This document shows positions 24,595-33,780 of a stretch of 64,000 nucleotides of DNA, piece after piece. The DNA comes from Roseiarcus sp963696665. Its GTDB lineage: Bacteria; Pseudomonadota; Alphaproteobacteria; Rhizobiales; Beijerinckiaceae. Below the pieces are notes generated by a model. It did no database searches, was not told where the DNA came from, and saw only the letters and a list, made by a program, of their open reading frames with translations. How positions within the stretch are numbered: the stretch's first letter is position 1; each line of letters starts with the position of its first letter. A program made the position numbers and the translations under genes. The stretch covers positions 62,001 through 126,000 of the forward strand of contig CAVOLE010000013.1 in the NCBI GenBank assembly GCA_963696665.1, in the 5' to 3' direction.

Positions 24595-25458
24595 TCAGCC
24601 TTCCATCGACGACGGCTCCGGCGCAAGCTCGTTGCTCATCGGCGGCGCGCGGAACGGGCGATCGAACAGCGGGAACAGCACAAGTCCGGCGAAAAACCCG
24701 CCGAGATGGGCAACCCATGCGACCGGCATGTCCGAGAAGCCGAGGATTTGAGCTCCGGCGCCGAAAATGAAATTCGTCCCCAGCCAGATCAAAATGAAGA
24801 TGAGCGAGCGACGCTCGACAAAGACTTGGCCGAGGCTGGCCGCCGGGATCAATTCGACCTCCGGCTGACTGATCGAGCCGAACGCGCCGAGCGGCGCTCC
24901 CGGTTGAAACATGAACCGGGTCGCTGCGCCCATGAGGCCGGAATCCGCTCCTGACGCGCCGATGAGCGGAGAGAAATCCATCGGCGAGATCGCCCAGTGC
25001 GCGAGCGCGCTCGCGATTGCGGTCACCGCCATGAACAGAAGAAATCCGGCAGCGCCAAAGCGGCGCGCAATCGGCGGCCCGAACGCCACCAGCCAGATGG
25101 TGTTGAGCAATACGTGAGTCCACGAACCATGCATGAACGCGTAGGTGAGCAGCGTCCAGAGCTTCGCGCCGCCACCCAACACCTGCAATTCCCGGATTTG
25201 TCGCGCCTGCTGCAGCGCCGCCGGATCGGTATTCGCGCGGTTGATGAGATCGACCAGCCGATCCGGCCAGATGGCGATGGTCAAGCGGCCCGGAATGAAC
25301 GCGTAGTCCCGGATGACGTTGTTCTGGATCGCCACGGGGGCCCAATTGAAGGCCGCGTAGATCCCAATGAGAACGGCGATGAGGCCAAGGACCACAATGG
25401 GCGCATTGAACATCGGTTCGCGGCGGCGCGCGATCCGGCGCGGTTCGTTTGCGCTCAT
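24595..25458 (-). CDS. Rhomboid family intramembrane serine protease
   Basis: About 287 residues with six or seven membrane segments. The catalytic Ser lies in GASGADSGLMGA and the catalytic His in VAHLGGFFAGL; the loop 1 motif reads HGSWTHVLLN. Rhomboids cleave transmembrane substrates within the inner membrane. I choose the ATG giving MSANEPRRIARRREPMFN; the frame is open 64 codons further upstream, but that part is shadow-like. It is divergent from the dehydrogenase at 25710. The Asp after GASGA is less common than the usual hydrophobic residue. Confidence 0.88.
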   Translation of the reverse strand: MSANEPRRIARRREPMFNAPIVVLGLIAVLIGIYAAFNWAPVAIQNNVIRDYAFIPGRLTIAIWPDRLVDLINRANTDPAALQQARQIRELQVLGGGAKLWTLLTYAFMHGSWTHVLLNTIWLVAFGPPIARRFGAAGFLLFMAVTAIASALAHWAISPMDFSPLIGASGADSGLMGAATRFMFQPGAPLGAFGSISQPEVELIPAASLGQVFVERRSLIFILIWLGTNFIFGAGAQILGFSDMPVAWVAHLGGFFAGLVLFPLFDRPFRAPPMSNELAPEPSSMEG

Positions 25459-25709
25459 ACCCTGTTCAGCCTTTCGGTCCCCAACCCCGACGCCCCGCTT
25501 TCTCGAAGCCGGGACCGACGCAGGCGGGAGACTCCGCCCCCGGACGCCCGCCACGGGCATCAGTCTAAACCGGCGCCGCAGCTTTGGCGAATTTGGGGCG
25601 CTTCCGTTGCGCTGCAAGGGCCACGCAAGCGATTGCACGGGAATCGCCAAAACTCTCGCGCCAAGTCCATATTGCCGGCCCGGAGGAATGCGTTTAATCG
25701 CGCTCGACT

Positions 25710-26783
25710 ATGACGACACACATTCCGGCCGAACCCCTCATGGACTTCTGCGCTGAGATTTTTGCTCGCGTCGGCTGTCAATCTGAAGAAGCGAACCGCG
25801 TCTCGGCCTCACTCGTCGACGCCAATTTGACCGGCCATGACAGCCACGGCGTCATCCGCGTGCCGCGCTACGTCGATTGGGTCCGCACCGGCGACGTCAT
25901 TCCCAACCAATCGATTGAACGCGTTGTCGACACCCCCGTGATCGGCGTCGTCGACGGTCGCTTCGGCTTCGGTCAGACTGTGGCGCCGCTGGCCGTCGAT
26001 ATCGGCGTCGAGAAAGCGAAAGCAACGGGCCTCTCCGCAATCTCGTTGCGCAACTCCGGCCACGTCGGCCGCGTCGGCGAGTGGGCGGAGCGCGCCGCTT
26101 CAAGAGGCTTGATCTCGATCCATTTCGTCAACGCCGCAGGTTCAATTCTCGTTGCGCCGTTCGGGGGGCTCGAGCGCCGACTGTCGACGGCTCCATTCTG
26201 CGTTGGGGTTCCGCGCGAGGGCGCCCCGCCCGTCGTGCTCGATTTCGCGACCTCGCTGGTCGCGGAAGGCAAGGTCAATGTCGCCAGTCGCGGCGGCAAG
26301 CCGTTGCCGCCCGACGCGTTGATCGGTCCTGACGGCGCGCTCTCCGGCGATCCTGCGGTGATCTACGGCCCCATGACCTCGGACGGTCCGCGCGACCAAA
26401 GCCGCGGCGCCGGCGCAATTCGCGCTTTCGGCGAGCACAAAGGCTCCGGCCTCGCACTCCTGTGCGAGCTCCTGGGCGGGTCGCTCACAGGCAATGGCGC
26501 AACCGAGCCGAACCGCAAATTCGCCAACGGCATGTTCTCGCTCTACCTCGACCCGAAGCGGATCGACCCCTCCCATGTCTTCGACGCTGACATGTCGCGC
26601 TATCTCGATTGGTTCGCCCGAGGGAAAGCCATTCCGGGCCAAACGATCATGACGCCCGGCGAACCCGAGCGCTTGAGCCGCAAGAAACGCGCCGAAGGCG
26701 GCGTGCCGCTGTCGGACGAGGCCTGGGCGTCGATCGTCGCGACGGCGCGGAGCGTTGGCGTGAACAGGGACCCCTCGTTCTGA
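25710..26783 (+). CDS. Malate/L-lactate dehydrogenase family oxidoreductase (Ldh_2)
   Basis: A 357-residue NAD(P)-dependent dehydrogenase of the Ldh_2 family (malate, sulfolactate, ureidoglycolate and similar 2-hydroxy acids). Landmarks are DANLTGHDSHGVIRVPRYV with the catalytic His, SLRNSGHVGRVGEW, DFATSLVAEGKV and FGEHKGSGLALLCELLGG with the conserved Lys. The C-terminus GVPLSDEAW is family-typical. It is a cytoplasmic enzyme; the substrate cannot be decided from sequence. It stands alone, divergent from the rhomboid gene. Confidence 0.88.
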   Translation: MTTHIPAEPLMDFCAEIFARVGCQSEEANRVSASLVDANLTGHDSHGVIRVPRYVDWVRTGDVIPNQSIERVVDTPVIGVVDGRFGFGQTVAPLAVDIGVEKAKATGLSAISLRNSGHVGRVGEWAERAASRGLISIHFVNAAGSILVAPFGGLERRLSTAPFCVGVPREGAPPVVLDFATSLVAEGKVNVASRGGKPLPPDALIGPDGALSGDPAVIYGPMTSDGPRDQSRGAGAIRAFGEHKGSGLALLCELLGGSLTGNGATEPNRKFANGMFSLYLDPKRIDPSHVFDADMSRYLDWFARGKAIPGQTIMTPGEPERLSRKKRAEGGVPLSDEAWASIVATARSVGVNRDPSF

Positions 26784-27010
26784 TCTCCTCGCGTCGCGTT
26801 TAAGGTTGTGCCAATTCTGGACCGCCTGTCGGGATTTTTTGGTTAAGCCAACGCCAACCGCGGCCGCGCCAATCCGGGACGCCTAAGCGCGCGCTCCGCC
26901 GTTAGGGCATGGCATAGTCCCTGCCTCGTCTCACGCAAACCCAAGCCGAAGCATCGATTGCGTCCCATTCCGGGACGGAGCGAGCGAATGGGGTTTCCGA
27001 GGAATTCGAA

Positions 27011-27616
27011 GTGAAGCTCGCCGCAACGATGGAACTCCATGCCTACTGGAACCGATTGCGGGGCTCTCGCAGCGCTCCGGAGCGCGGCGACGTCGATCCC
27101 GGCGCCATCCGCGGCGTGCTGGCCGACACGTTCATGCTCGGTTTCGACGAGAAGCGTGGCTTTCCGTTTCGGATCGCAGGCTCGAGGGCCAATGCGCTTT
27201 TCCTCAAAGAGCTGAGAGGCCTCTCGTTTCTCGAGCTGTGGCGCGACGCCGATCGCCAAGAACTCAATTCAATCCTTCATTGCGTCGCCGACGAAACCCA
27301 ACCGTTCCTCATCGGCGCCGAGGCGCGGCCAGCCGGTCTCGAGACCGTGGACATCGAGATCATTCTCTTGCCCCTTCGCCATCATGGACTGACCCATTCC
27401 CGCGTCTTCGGAGGACTCGCCGTCCACGCCGCGCCCGAATGGATGGGCCTTACGAGGGCGGGGCCCATCGCGCTGACCTCGCTCCGGGCGCTCGAATCAT
27501 CGGCGCAGGAGAAGCCTGCCCCAGAGGGCGCGGCGCAAGCGGACTTCTCGCTCCGCAACATCCCCAGGCGCTACAAGCATTTGTTTGTCTATTCCGGCGA
27601 CGGGCCCACGCCCTGA
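27011..27616 (+). CDS. PAS domain protein (PAS_5/DUF1488-like group of Alphaproteobacteria)
   Basis: About 201 residues from a GTG with GAGG upstream. The sequence MELHAYWNRLRGSRSAPERGDVDPGAIRGVLADTFML followed by FPFRIAGSRANALF and RGLSFLELW is the PAS_5 type found widely in Alphaproteobacteria, where these stand-alone PAS proteins have been linked to polar or cell-cycle signalling. No output domain is present. The neighbour downstream is a PilZ protein, so a signalling role is plausible. Confidence 0.75.
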   Translation: MKLAATMELHAYWNRLRGSRSAPERGDVDPGAIRGVLADTFMLGFDEKRGFPFRIAGSRANALFLKELRGLSFLELWRDADRQELNSILHCVADETQPFLIGAEARPAGLETVDIEIILLPLRHHGLTHSRVFGGLAVHAAPEWMGLTRAGPIALTSLRALESSAQEKPAPEGAAQADFSLRNIPRRYKHLFVYSGDGPTP

Positions 27617-27760
27617 CGCTGCGACATGATGTTGAGCGCGTAAGAGCGCCTTAATCCCTAAGCTTTATGGTGAGCGTGCATCCGCCGGCATGTGCGCGAT
27701 TCCTTGAGGGGCTCAAGGGTCGCGCCCGGCGGCGTCCGAGAATTCAAGGAGCACGCCGCC

Positions 27761-28372
27761 ATGGGCGCATTGGCATGGAAACTCCCGGAGCCGGCGCCCG
27801 TTGAGCAGCGGCGCGAGCAGCGCGTCGAGGTCCGCCTTCTGGGACGGTTCATGCGGTCCGACCGCAAAGAGTTCGATTGCGAATCGATCGATGCGTCTCC
27901 GAGCAGCATCGCTTTTTCCTCTGACGCTGGAGTTCAGCTCGGCGAGCGCATCGTCGCCTATCTCAACCAGATCGGGCGGGTCGAGGGACGAGTCGCGCGG
28001 ATCTTCCCAGAAGGGTTTGCGATCCAGATGAATGTGCCGCCCGCCAAACGCGATAAGCTGGCGACCCAACTGGCGTGGCTCGCCAAACGCCAGGCGCTTG
28101 GGCTGCCCGAAGACCGGCGCCATGAGCGCATTGCGCCGCGCGACCGATATACGATCCTGAAGCTTCCGAACGGACGCGAATATACCGCAACCCTGATTGA
28201 TCTCTCGATGTCGGGGGCGGCCCTCAACGTCGATTGCGAGCCCCCGATCGGCGCCCGCGTCATCGTCGGGGCGACGCCGGCCGAGGTCGTGCGTCACGTC
28301 AATTGCGGCATCGCGGTTGCATTCCTGGACCCCCTGCCCGCTGACGAATTCGGCGAATACACGACGCTCTGA
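27761..28372 (+). CDS. Tandem PilZ domain protein
   Basis: A 203-residue protein with two PilZ-like units. The first has the RxxxR motif in RREQR but a degraded second motif (DASPSS in place of D/NxSxxG). The second has RRHER and a perfect DLSMSG, so it should bind cyclic di-GMP. The start MGALAWKLPE is preceded by AAGGAG. PilZ proteins transmit c-di-GMP levels to motility, polysaccharide or secretion. The adjacent PAS protein may act in the same response. Confidence 0.85.
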   Translation: MGALAWKLPEPAPVEQRREQRVEVRLLGRFMRSDRKEFDCESIDASPSSIAFSSDAGVQLGERIVAYLNQIGRVEGRVARIFPEGFAIQMNVPPAKRDKLATQLAWLAKRQALGLPEDRRHERIAPRDRYTILKLPNGREYTATLIDLSMSGAALNVDCEPPIGARVIVGATPAEVVRHVNCGIAVAFLDPLPADEFGEYTTL

Positions 28373-28403
28373 AGAGCCTGGATCGCATCTGGGACGAGGC
28401 GGC

Positions 28404-28494
28404 CAATTGCAGCCGCGCCCCATAGCCCGTCCTCGGACGGCGTCTTTGAAGACGCCCCTTTGAGCGCGGCTGACGCGGTCGGCGGCCGGCGTTC
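28404..28494. repeat. Interspersed palindromic element, copy 2 (degenerate ends)
   Basis: It begins TTGCAGCCGCGC and includes the two-hairpin module AGCCCGTCC/GGACGG and GGCGTCTT/AAGACGCC (28424-28456), then GAGCGCGGCTGACGCGGTC. The module is shared with 63223-63256 and, reversed, with 50323-50356. Confidence 0.65.
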
Positions 28495-28508
28495 TTTACG
28501 GAGACGGC

Positions 28509-29219
28509 CTAGCCGGACTTCCTCTTCTTCCGGCTCTTGTGGCTCTTGTGGCCTGTCGGCGAGGGGCCGCCGGTCCCGTTTTCAAAGCCGACAGTGATCG
28601 AATAGATGTCCGCGAGCTGAAGGGTCGGCATCGGCACATTGATTGGATCGGTCACAATGCGAAATTGGCCGGCCTTGACCCCGTCCGTCGTCGCCTCGGC
28701 GCGATAGGTCTGCGAGAAGATCGGTTTGTCGGCGCCGACTTTCGTCACCGTGATCTTCAGCGGCGCGCTGAAGGTCCCAGCCGATCCCGCCGGTCCCATG
28801 ACCACCTCGCCGGCCACGCCAATTTTGATCGACGCCTGCCCCGGGCCGGCCGGCGCGCATTGGCGCGCGGTGTCGCCGATATTGAACTGATAGCGCACCG
28901 AAGGATTGTCCGCGCCGCCAACACGCAGCGCCGCGCCGCTGTCGGCGACGGTAACGTCCGGGCAATTGATGTCTTGCGCGGCGACCGGCAGAACTTTCAG
29001 TTTGTCGCTCGGACGGGCGGTGGGCTGAACCACTCCCTGCTTCGCGTCAGTGGCCGCCCCTACATTGACGCCTTCAGCGTTGGGATCGCGATGGGACAAA
29101 AACCCGCCGACCGAGCTCCCGGCTGAACTGACCGCGCCGCCGACTGTGTCGCAGCCGGTTAGAGCGCCAAGCGCGGCCGAAAGAAGCACGATGCGGACCA
29201 GCTGAGCGCGAACGATCAT
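28509..29219 (-). CDS. Hypothetical lipoprotein
   Basis: About 236 residues. The N-terminus MIVRAQLVRIVLLSAALGALTGC ends in a lipobox (LTGC), so it is a predicted lipoprotein. The mature part is followed by a beta-rich domain (VRYQFNIGDTARQCAPA, ASIKIGVAGEVVMGP, GTFSAPLKITVTKVG) and a very basic tail (KSHKSRKKRKSG). I use the ATG at 29219; a TTG six codons earlier is also open. No family is recognised. It shares strand with the IalB gene upstream. Confidence 0.7.
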   Translation of the reverse strand: MIVRAQLVRIVLLSAALGALTGCDTVGGAVSSAGSSVGGFLSHRDPNAEGVNVGAATDAKQGVVQPTARPSDKLKVLPVAAQDINCPDVTVADSGAALRVGGADNPSVRYQFNIGDTARQCAPAGPGQASIKIGVAGEVVMGPAGSAGTFSAPLKITVTKVGADKPIFSQTYRAEATTDGVKAGQFRIVTDPINVPMPTLQLADIYSITVGFENGTGGPSPTGHKSHKSRKKRKSG

Positions 29220-29292
29220 CAAGACTGACTTCGACAATTAAGCAGTTGGGACTCGTTCGAAGATGAGCGCAGTGCTTACCCCGACCACGGCT

Positions 29293-29829
29293 TCAAGGCA
29301 ATTGTTCGTAGGCTTCCTTGAAGCCGGCGAGCGGCGCCTGCACGCCGACGCCTTCCTCGGGCGTCTGGAAGACGCCAAGCGTCGCTGTCTTTCCGCTCTC
29401 CAGCTTGGCGATCAAAGCTTCGTCCATCGCGAGCTGGGCCACGCAGCCGTTCGGAAGACATTGCAGGAAGCTCAAGCGGCCGGCGTCCGTGTTGTCGATG
29501 CGCAAGCTTATGCCCGGAGGAAGCAGCACTCCGAGCGGGGCGACGACGCGCATGAGGCGCGCCTTGCGGTCGGCGGTGTTGAGCACGATGACGACGAGAA
29601 TCAGGTTCGGCCGGTCCTGGTCAACGACGCTGAGCACGATCGCGCATTGCTCGTGGGATGCGCCAGGAGGCGTTTCGCAACGGGTCACCCAATCGCCGTG
29701 CTTGTCCCTCACGGCGCCCTGCGGCTCCGATTCGGCCGCGGAAGCGTGGGGCGCAGCCAACATGAGGGCGCCGACGAGGCTGAGAAGCGCCCAGCCGGCT
29801 CTCGATCGTTTCGCCTTGGTGAACGCCAT
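29293..29829 (-). CDS. Invasion-associated locus B (IalB) family protein
   Basis: About 178 residues with a signal peptide (AGWALLSLVGALMLAAPHASA). The mature chain has the IalB pattern: KHGDWVTRCETP with Cys, SHEQCAIVLSVVDQD, LLPPGISLRIDN and FLQCLPNGCVAQLAMDE with paired Cys. IalB-like proteins are periplasmic and common in Hyphomicrobiales, including non-pathogens; their molecular role is unclear. I use the ATG giving MAFTKAKRS. It lies just upstream of the lipoprotein gene in the same direction. Confidence 0.88.
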   Translation of the reverse strand: MAFTKAKRSRAGWALLSLVGALMLAAPHASAAESEPQGAVRDKHGDWVTRCETPPGASHEQCAIVLSVVDQDRPNLILVVIVLNTADRKARLMRVVAPLGVLLPPGISLRIDNTDAGRLSFLQCLPNGCVAQLAMDEALIAKLESGKTATLGVFQTPEEGVGVQAPLAGFKEAYEQLP

Positions 29830-29948
29830 CGTGCGCAATGAATCCTTTGTGTTTGTGGGTAGGCTGGCGGCAAGAGTTGAGAAGGAGGCGTCTGGCGGCT
29901 CATGGCCGAAAACCGGCGCAGAAATTGGGCGAAGCGGGGGTTAGGAGA

Positions 29949-30023
29949 TGGTGGGCGCTAGAGGGATTGAACCTCTGACCCCTACCATGTCAAGGTAGTG
30001 CTCTACCGCTGAGCTAAGCGCCC
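29949..30023 (-). tRNA. tRNA-Val (GAC)
   Basis: On the minus strand the acceptor arm GGGCGCT pairs with AGCGCCC, the D-arm is GCTC...GAGC, the anticodon arm CTACC-TTGACAT-GGTAG presents GAC, and the T-arm AGAGG-TTCAATC-CCTCT is canonical. The CCA end is encoded. It is 75 bases long and reads valine codons GUC and GUU. Confidence 0.97.
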
Positions 30024-30142
30024 ATCTCCCATGATCTCGAGCGACCGTTCGCCGGCTCAAGGACGGCGGGGTATAGACGCTCGCAGAGCGACGCGCAATG
30101 GGTGAGGCGATCTTGACTTGCCGGCCATCCGCCCTGCCCATT

Positions 30143-30646
30143 ATGAGCCAATCCTGCCTGACATTGCGCCCGGCCACGCTCGCCGACATCGGCGCCGTCA
30201 TGGCGATCGAGCGTTCGCCTGATTACGAGCGCTACGTCGGCCGTTCGGAGGAGGAGGAGCATCGCGCCATGCTGTCTTCGCCCTCCCACGCCTATCGGGC
30301 TGGCGTGGCGGAATCCGGCGCGGTCGAGGCCTTCGCCGTCGTGCGCGGGCTCGGCGATCCGCACTTGAACCTCTACCTCAAGCGCATTGCGGTTGCCCGC
30401 CCAAGCCGGGGAGTTGGAACAGCGTTTTTGAGCCTCGTTCTCGACGAGGCGTTCGGGCCTATGGGCGCCGAGCGCTTCCATCTCGACTGCTTCGCCGACA
30501 ATTTCCGCGCCCAGCGCGCCTATGCGAAACTGGGCTTCACCCGCGACGGCGTGCTGCGGAAGGCCTACCGGCAGGCGGACGGGACGCGCAAGGACCTCGT
30601 CATGATGGCGATCCTGAAGAGCGAGTGGGAAGCGCGGCGGCGCTAG
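30143..30646 (+). CDS. GNAT family N-acetyltransferase
   Basis: A 167-residue single-domain acetyltransferase. The acetyl-CoA loop is IAVARPSRGVGTAFLSLVLDEAF (R/Q-x-x-G-x-G/A pattern), followed by HLDCFADNFRAQRAYAKLGF, the RimI-like motif A/B region. The start MSQSCLTLRPAT is preferred over an upstream ATG 15 codons earlier because the RPAT segment is the normal family beginning. The acceptor (protein N-terminus, small amine or antibiotic) is not predictable. Confidence 0.85.
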   Translation: MSQSCLTLRPATLADIGAVMAIERSPDYERYVGRSEEEEHRAMLSSPSHAYRAGVAESGAVEAFAVVRGLGDPHLNLYLKRIAVARPSRGVGTAFLSLVLDEAFGPMGAERFHLDCFADNFRAQRAYAKLGFTRDGVLRKAYRQADGTRKDLVMMAILKSEWEARRR

Positions 30647-30720
30647 AAGCAGGGCGCGCGGTTAGCGAGTCCGAAACGAGCCTTTTCAACGACTTGCGGC
30701 GCGATTAACGAGTCACTCCC

Positions 30721-30843
30721 AACTGCAAAGCCTTCCCTTCGAGCCTCGCACTGACTTTCCGCGAAGTCGCCTCGAAGGGCGGTCCGCGAGACGGTAGGCG
30801 ATTCTCTGCCGTCTGTCCCCTGGATTTCCTTCGAGGCTTTTTG
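30721..30843 (+). ncRNA. Candidate structured RNA with alternative hairpins and terminator
   Basis: Three related segments lie in order: CCCTTCGAG (30735-30743), CTCGAAGGG (30771-30779) and CCTTCGAGG followed by CTTTTT (30828-30842). The middle segment can pair with either neighbour, so an early hairpin would exclude a terminator hairpin. A further stem AGACGG/CCGTCT (30789-30814) lies between. No open frame is present. It may be an sRNA, a 6S-like RNA or an attenuated 3' end of the GNAT transcript. Confidence 0.35.
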
Positions 30844-31640
30844 CTACTCGCAACGGCGCCTCACAACAATGCCGAGTATACGCAAATCCTCAAACTTTAA
30901 GGCAATAAGAGATTACATCATAAATCAAGCCCGCCATTCTGTAAAGCAGAAAGGTCCGTGAGACCTGAATCGTATAATCATTTCAATATCTAGCGTCAGA
31001 ATCAGGCGCGCGGTCCGGCGGCGCGGGGCGCGCCATTAGTCCGGCTGCCCGCAGGGGTCGACAGGGGCCCCGCACGGCTCATTCAACCAATCCCCGAACA
31101 TATTCAACTAGAATTTCAAGCGCCTAACGATTGCTACAATTTTCTGAAGTAACTCAACAGAATTTCTTGTCTAAACGAACACTATTATACTATCTTTTAA
31201 TTCTGTACACAGGGTATTGATTATTGTTGCCGCGTCAACACTGATGAGTTAATTATCATTATTGATACCGCCAGCCCATTCTTTCGCAACATCTCCGAAT
31301 GAGGCAAAGTTTTTACTGAAATACCCAGAAATCGCATTACTCATCCACTCAGCGACACCGGCCAGAATTTGAACTCGACCGCACATTGCCATATGTTCGC
31401 ATTGACAACCCGCGCGGGTCATGGTTCTCCAAAACCCCGCTGGCGCTTCTCGCGCCGCGGCCGGAAAGCTCGATGCTGCGCCGTTCGTTGAAAACGACGA
31501 CCAAAACATGGCCCCCGCTGACAAGCGGGACGAACGGCTGACCGCGCCCCTGCTCCGGCTCCTCCCCGGCGGGCGCCGGGGTCATGAGGCCCACGCTCCA
31601 GGGCCTTGAGGGGAGGCAGGGCGAACTAAGGATTTTCATC
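30844..31640. other. Long AT-rich intergenic region before asd
   Basis: I find no gene I can defend. GC drops clearly at about 30890-31260. A minus-strand frame at 31249-31524 ends GVAEWMSNAISGYFSKNFAS and looks partly protein-like but has no ribosome site or family. The asd promoter is probably in the last 200 bases. Confidence 0.4.
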
Positions 31641-32678
31641 ATGTCAGGCTTCAAGGTCGCGGTCGCCGGCGCAACCGGCAATGTCGGCCACGAGATGCTC
31701 TCAATCCTCGCCGAGCGCCGCTTCCCGGTCTCCGAAGTGGTTGCGCTCGCCTCCCCGGCTTCGATCGGCCGTGAGGTCTCTTTTGGCGACGCGACGCTCA
31801 AATGCCGCGCGCTCGAGCACTATGATTTCTCGGATACCGACATTTGCCTCATGTCCGCGGGCGGCGCGGTCTCCAAGGAATATTCGCCCAGGATCGGCGC
31901 GCGGGGATGCGTGGTCATCGACAACTCATCGGCCTGGCGCATGGACCCCGACGTGCCGCTCATCGTGCCCGAGGTCAACGCGGCGGCGGCGAAAGGGTTC
32001 GGCAAGAAGAACATCATCGCAAACCCCAATTGCTCGACCGCACAGCTCGTGGTGGCGCTGAAGCCGCTGCACGATCGCGCGACGATCAGGCGGGTGGTGG
32101 TGGCGACCTATCAGTCGGTCTCCGGCGCCGGCAAGGAAGCGATGGACGAATTGTTCGCCCAGACGCGCGCGGTGTTCGTCTCCGATCCGGTCGAACCGAA
32201 GAAGTTCTCGAAGCGAATCGCCTTCAACGTCATTCCGCAGATCGACGTGTTCATGGACGACGGGTCGACCAAGGAAGAATGGAAGATGGTCGCCGAGACC
32301 AAGAAAATTCTCGACCCCAAAATCAAGCTGACGGCGACCTGCGTCCGGGTGCCGGTGTTCATCGGCCATTCGGAAGCGGTCAACATCGAATTCGTCGATC
32401 CGATCAGCGCTGATGAGGCTCGGGAAATCCTGAGCCGGGCGCCTGGCTGCCTGGTCATCGACCGGCGGGAGGCCGGCGGTTACATCACCCCGCACGAGGC
32501 GGCGGGAGAGGACGCGACCTATATCTCCCGCATCCGCGACGACCCGACGATCGACAACGGCTTGAACCTCTGGGTGGTGTCCGACAACCTGCGTAAAGGC
32601 GCGGCGCTCAATGCGGTGCAGATCGCGGAGGTGCTGGTCAATCGCGGCTGGCTGAAGCCCAAGATGAAGGCCGCTTGA
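31641..32678 (+). CDS. asd: Aspartate-semialdehyde dehydrogenase
   Basis: A 345-residue enzyme that converts aspartyl-4-phosphate and NADPH to aspartate semialdehyde, the branch point to lysine/diaminopimelate, threonine and methionine. The NADP motif is AVAGATGNVGHEML, the catalytic Cys is in NPNCSTAQLV, and the catalytic His in RVPVFIGHSEA. AAGGA precedes the ATG at 31641; the in-frame codons upstream are not family-like. Length is normal. It stands alone in its direction, followed after 119 bases by the MotA-like gene. Confidence 0.96.
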   Translation: MSGFKVAVAGATGNVGHEMLSILAERRFPVSEVVALASPASIGREVSFGDATLKCRALEHYDFSDTDICLMSAGGAVSKEYSPRIGARGCVVIDNSSAWRMDPDVPLIVPEVNAAAAKGFGKKNIIANPNCSTAQLVVALKPLHDRATIRRVVVATYQSVSGAGKEAMDELFAQTRAVFVSDPVEPKKFSKRIAFNVIPQIDVFMDDGSTKEEWKMVAETKKILDPKIKLTATCVRVPVFIGHSEAVNIEFVDPISADEAREILSRAPGCLVIDRREAGGYITPHEAAGEDATYISRIRDDPTIDNGLNLWVVSDNLRKGAALNAVQIAEVLVNRGWLKPKMKAA

Positions 32679-32797
32679 CGCTTCCTTCCACGAGTTAAGA
32701 CAAGGCGGCGAGCGAAATCACCGCTTTGTCCCATTATTCGTTATGGTATTAGGGCGAAACGCGCGCGTTCGTGTTTTAGGGTTCGATTCGGCGATCC

Positions 32798-33745
32798 ATG
32801 GCGCAAGATCCGGATATCCGCCTGCTTACCTCCCCGCGCATTTTCCTGGTCGGGATGGCGGCGTTCCTGGCCTTGGTCGGATTCGTCGTCCTCATCCTCT
32901 ATCAGCAGATCGCACTCGCCTTTAGCGCCAATCCCGGCCTGAACGGCCTCATCCTTGGCGTGCTGGCGATCGGCGCCCTGTTCACCTTCCGCCAGGTTGT
33001 CCGGCTGTTCCGCGAAATACACTGGGTCAACTCATTGACCGGGGCGGTGACCGACGGAGCCCCGCCGGCGCCTCGACTGCTCGCGCCGATGGCCGTGATG
33101 CTCAATGCCGGAGCGGGCGCGCGGGGACTGTCGACCCTCACCACGCGCGCGATCCTGGATTCGATCGCCACGAGGCTCGACGAGGGCCGCGAGCTCAGCC
33201 GCTATCTCGTTGGGCTCTTGGTCTTCCTCGGGCTGCTCGGCACGTTCTGGGGTCTATTGGAGACGGTCCACTCGATCGCCGGCGTCATCGACAGCATGAA
33301 GGCGGGCAACGACAACTCGACCATGTTCGAAGACCTCAAGTCCGGTCTCTCGCTGCCGATCGCGGGCATGAGCGTTTCGTTCACCTCCTCGCTGTTCGGG
33401 CTCGCGAGTTCACTGATTCTCGGCTTTCTCGACCTCCAGGCGGGTCAGGCGCAGAATTGGTTTTATTCCGAGTTCGAGGAGTTTCTCGCCAGCCACGTCC
33501 AGACGACGCCGGCTATCGAGGCGATGCCGGAGGCGCCGATCATTGCCCAAGGCGCGCAAGCTCCGATCGAGTATCAACGCGACACCAAGGCGATCGCGAC
33601 GCTTGCCGAAGGCATTCAGGCTCTGGTCGGGCACATGCGCACCGAACAACAGCAAATTCGCGATTGGGTCGATGCGCAGGCGGCGCAGCAGGAGGACATC
33701 GGCAAGCTCTTGCGGCGCCTGTTGGACGAGCTGGGGGCGCGATGA
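32798..33745 (+). CDS. MotA/TolQ/ExbB-like membrane proton-channel protein
   Basis: A 315-residue protein with membrane segments near residues 14-36, 45-65, 135-155 and 195-215. The MotA/ExbB-like core is seen in LVFLGLLGTFWGLLETVHSI and LPIAGMSVSFTSSLFGLASSLILGFLDL. The C-terminus is an acidic/coiled region (EGIQALVGHMRTEQQQIRDWVD). It pairs with the OmpA-domain protein 35 bases downstream, an arrangement conserved in Alphaproteobacteria outside flagellar clusters. The pair probably couples proton flow to a cell-envelope task. Confidence 0.85.
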   Translation: MAQDPDIRLLTSPRIFLVGMAAFLALVGFVVLILYQQIALAFSANPGLNGLILGVLAIGALFTFRQVVRLFREIHWVNSLTGAVTDGAPPAPRLLAPMAVMLNAGAGARGLSTLTTRAILDSIATRLDEGRELSRYLVGLLVFLGLLGTFWGLLETVHSIAGVIDSMKAGNDNSTMFEDLKSGLSLPIAGMSVSFTSSLFGLASSLILGFLDLQAGQAQNWFYSEFEEFLASHVQTTPAIEAMPEAPIIAQGAQAPIEYQRDTKAIATLAEGIQALVGHMRTEQQQIRDWVDAQAAQQEDIGKLLRRLLDELGAR

Positions 33746-33780
33746 AGCGTAAGGGCGGCGAGAGGTTCGGGAGCTGAATC

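Noticed and set aside
31249..31524. Possible 91-residue minus-strand gene before asd
   Set aside because: Only the last part looks protein-like, no ribosome site or family is visible, and it lies in an AT-rich non-coding gap.
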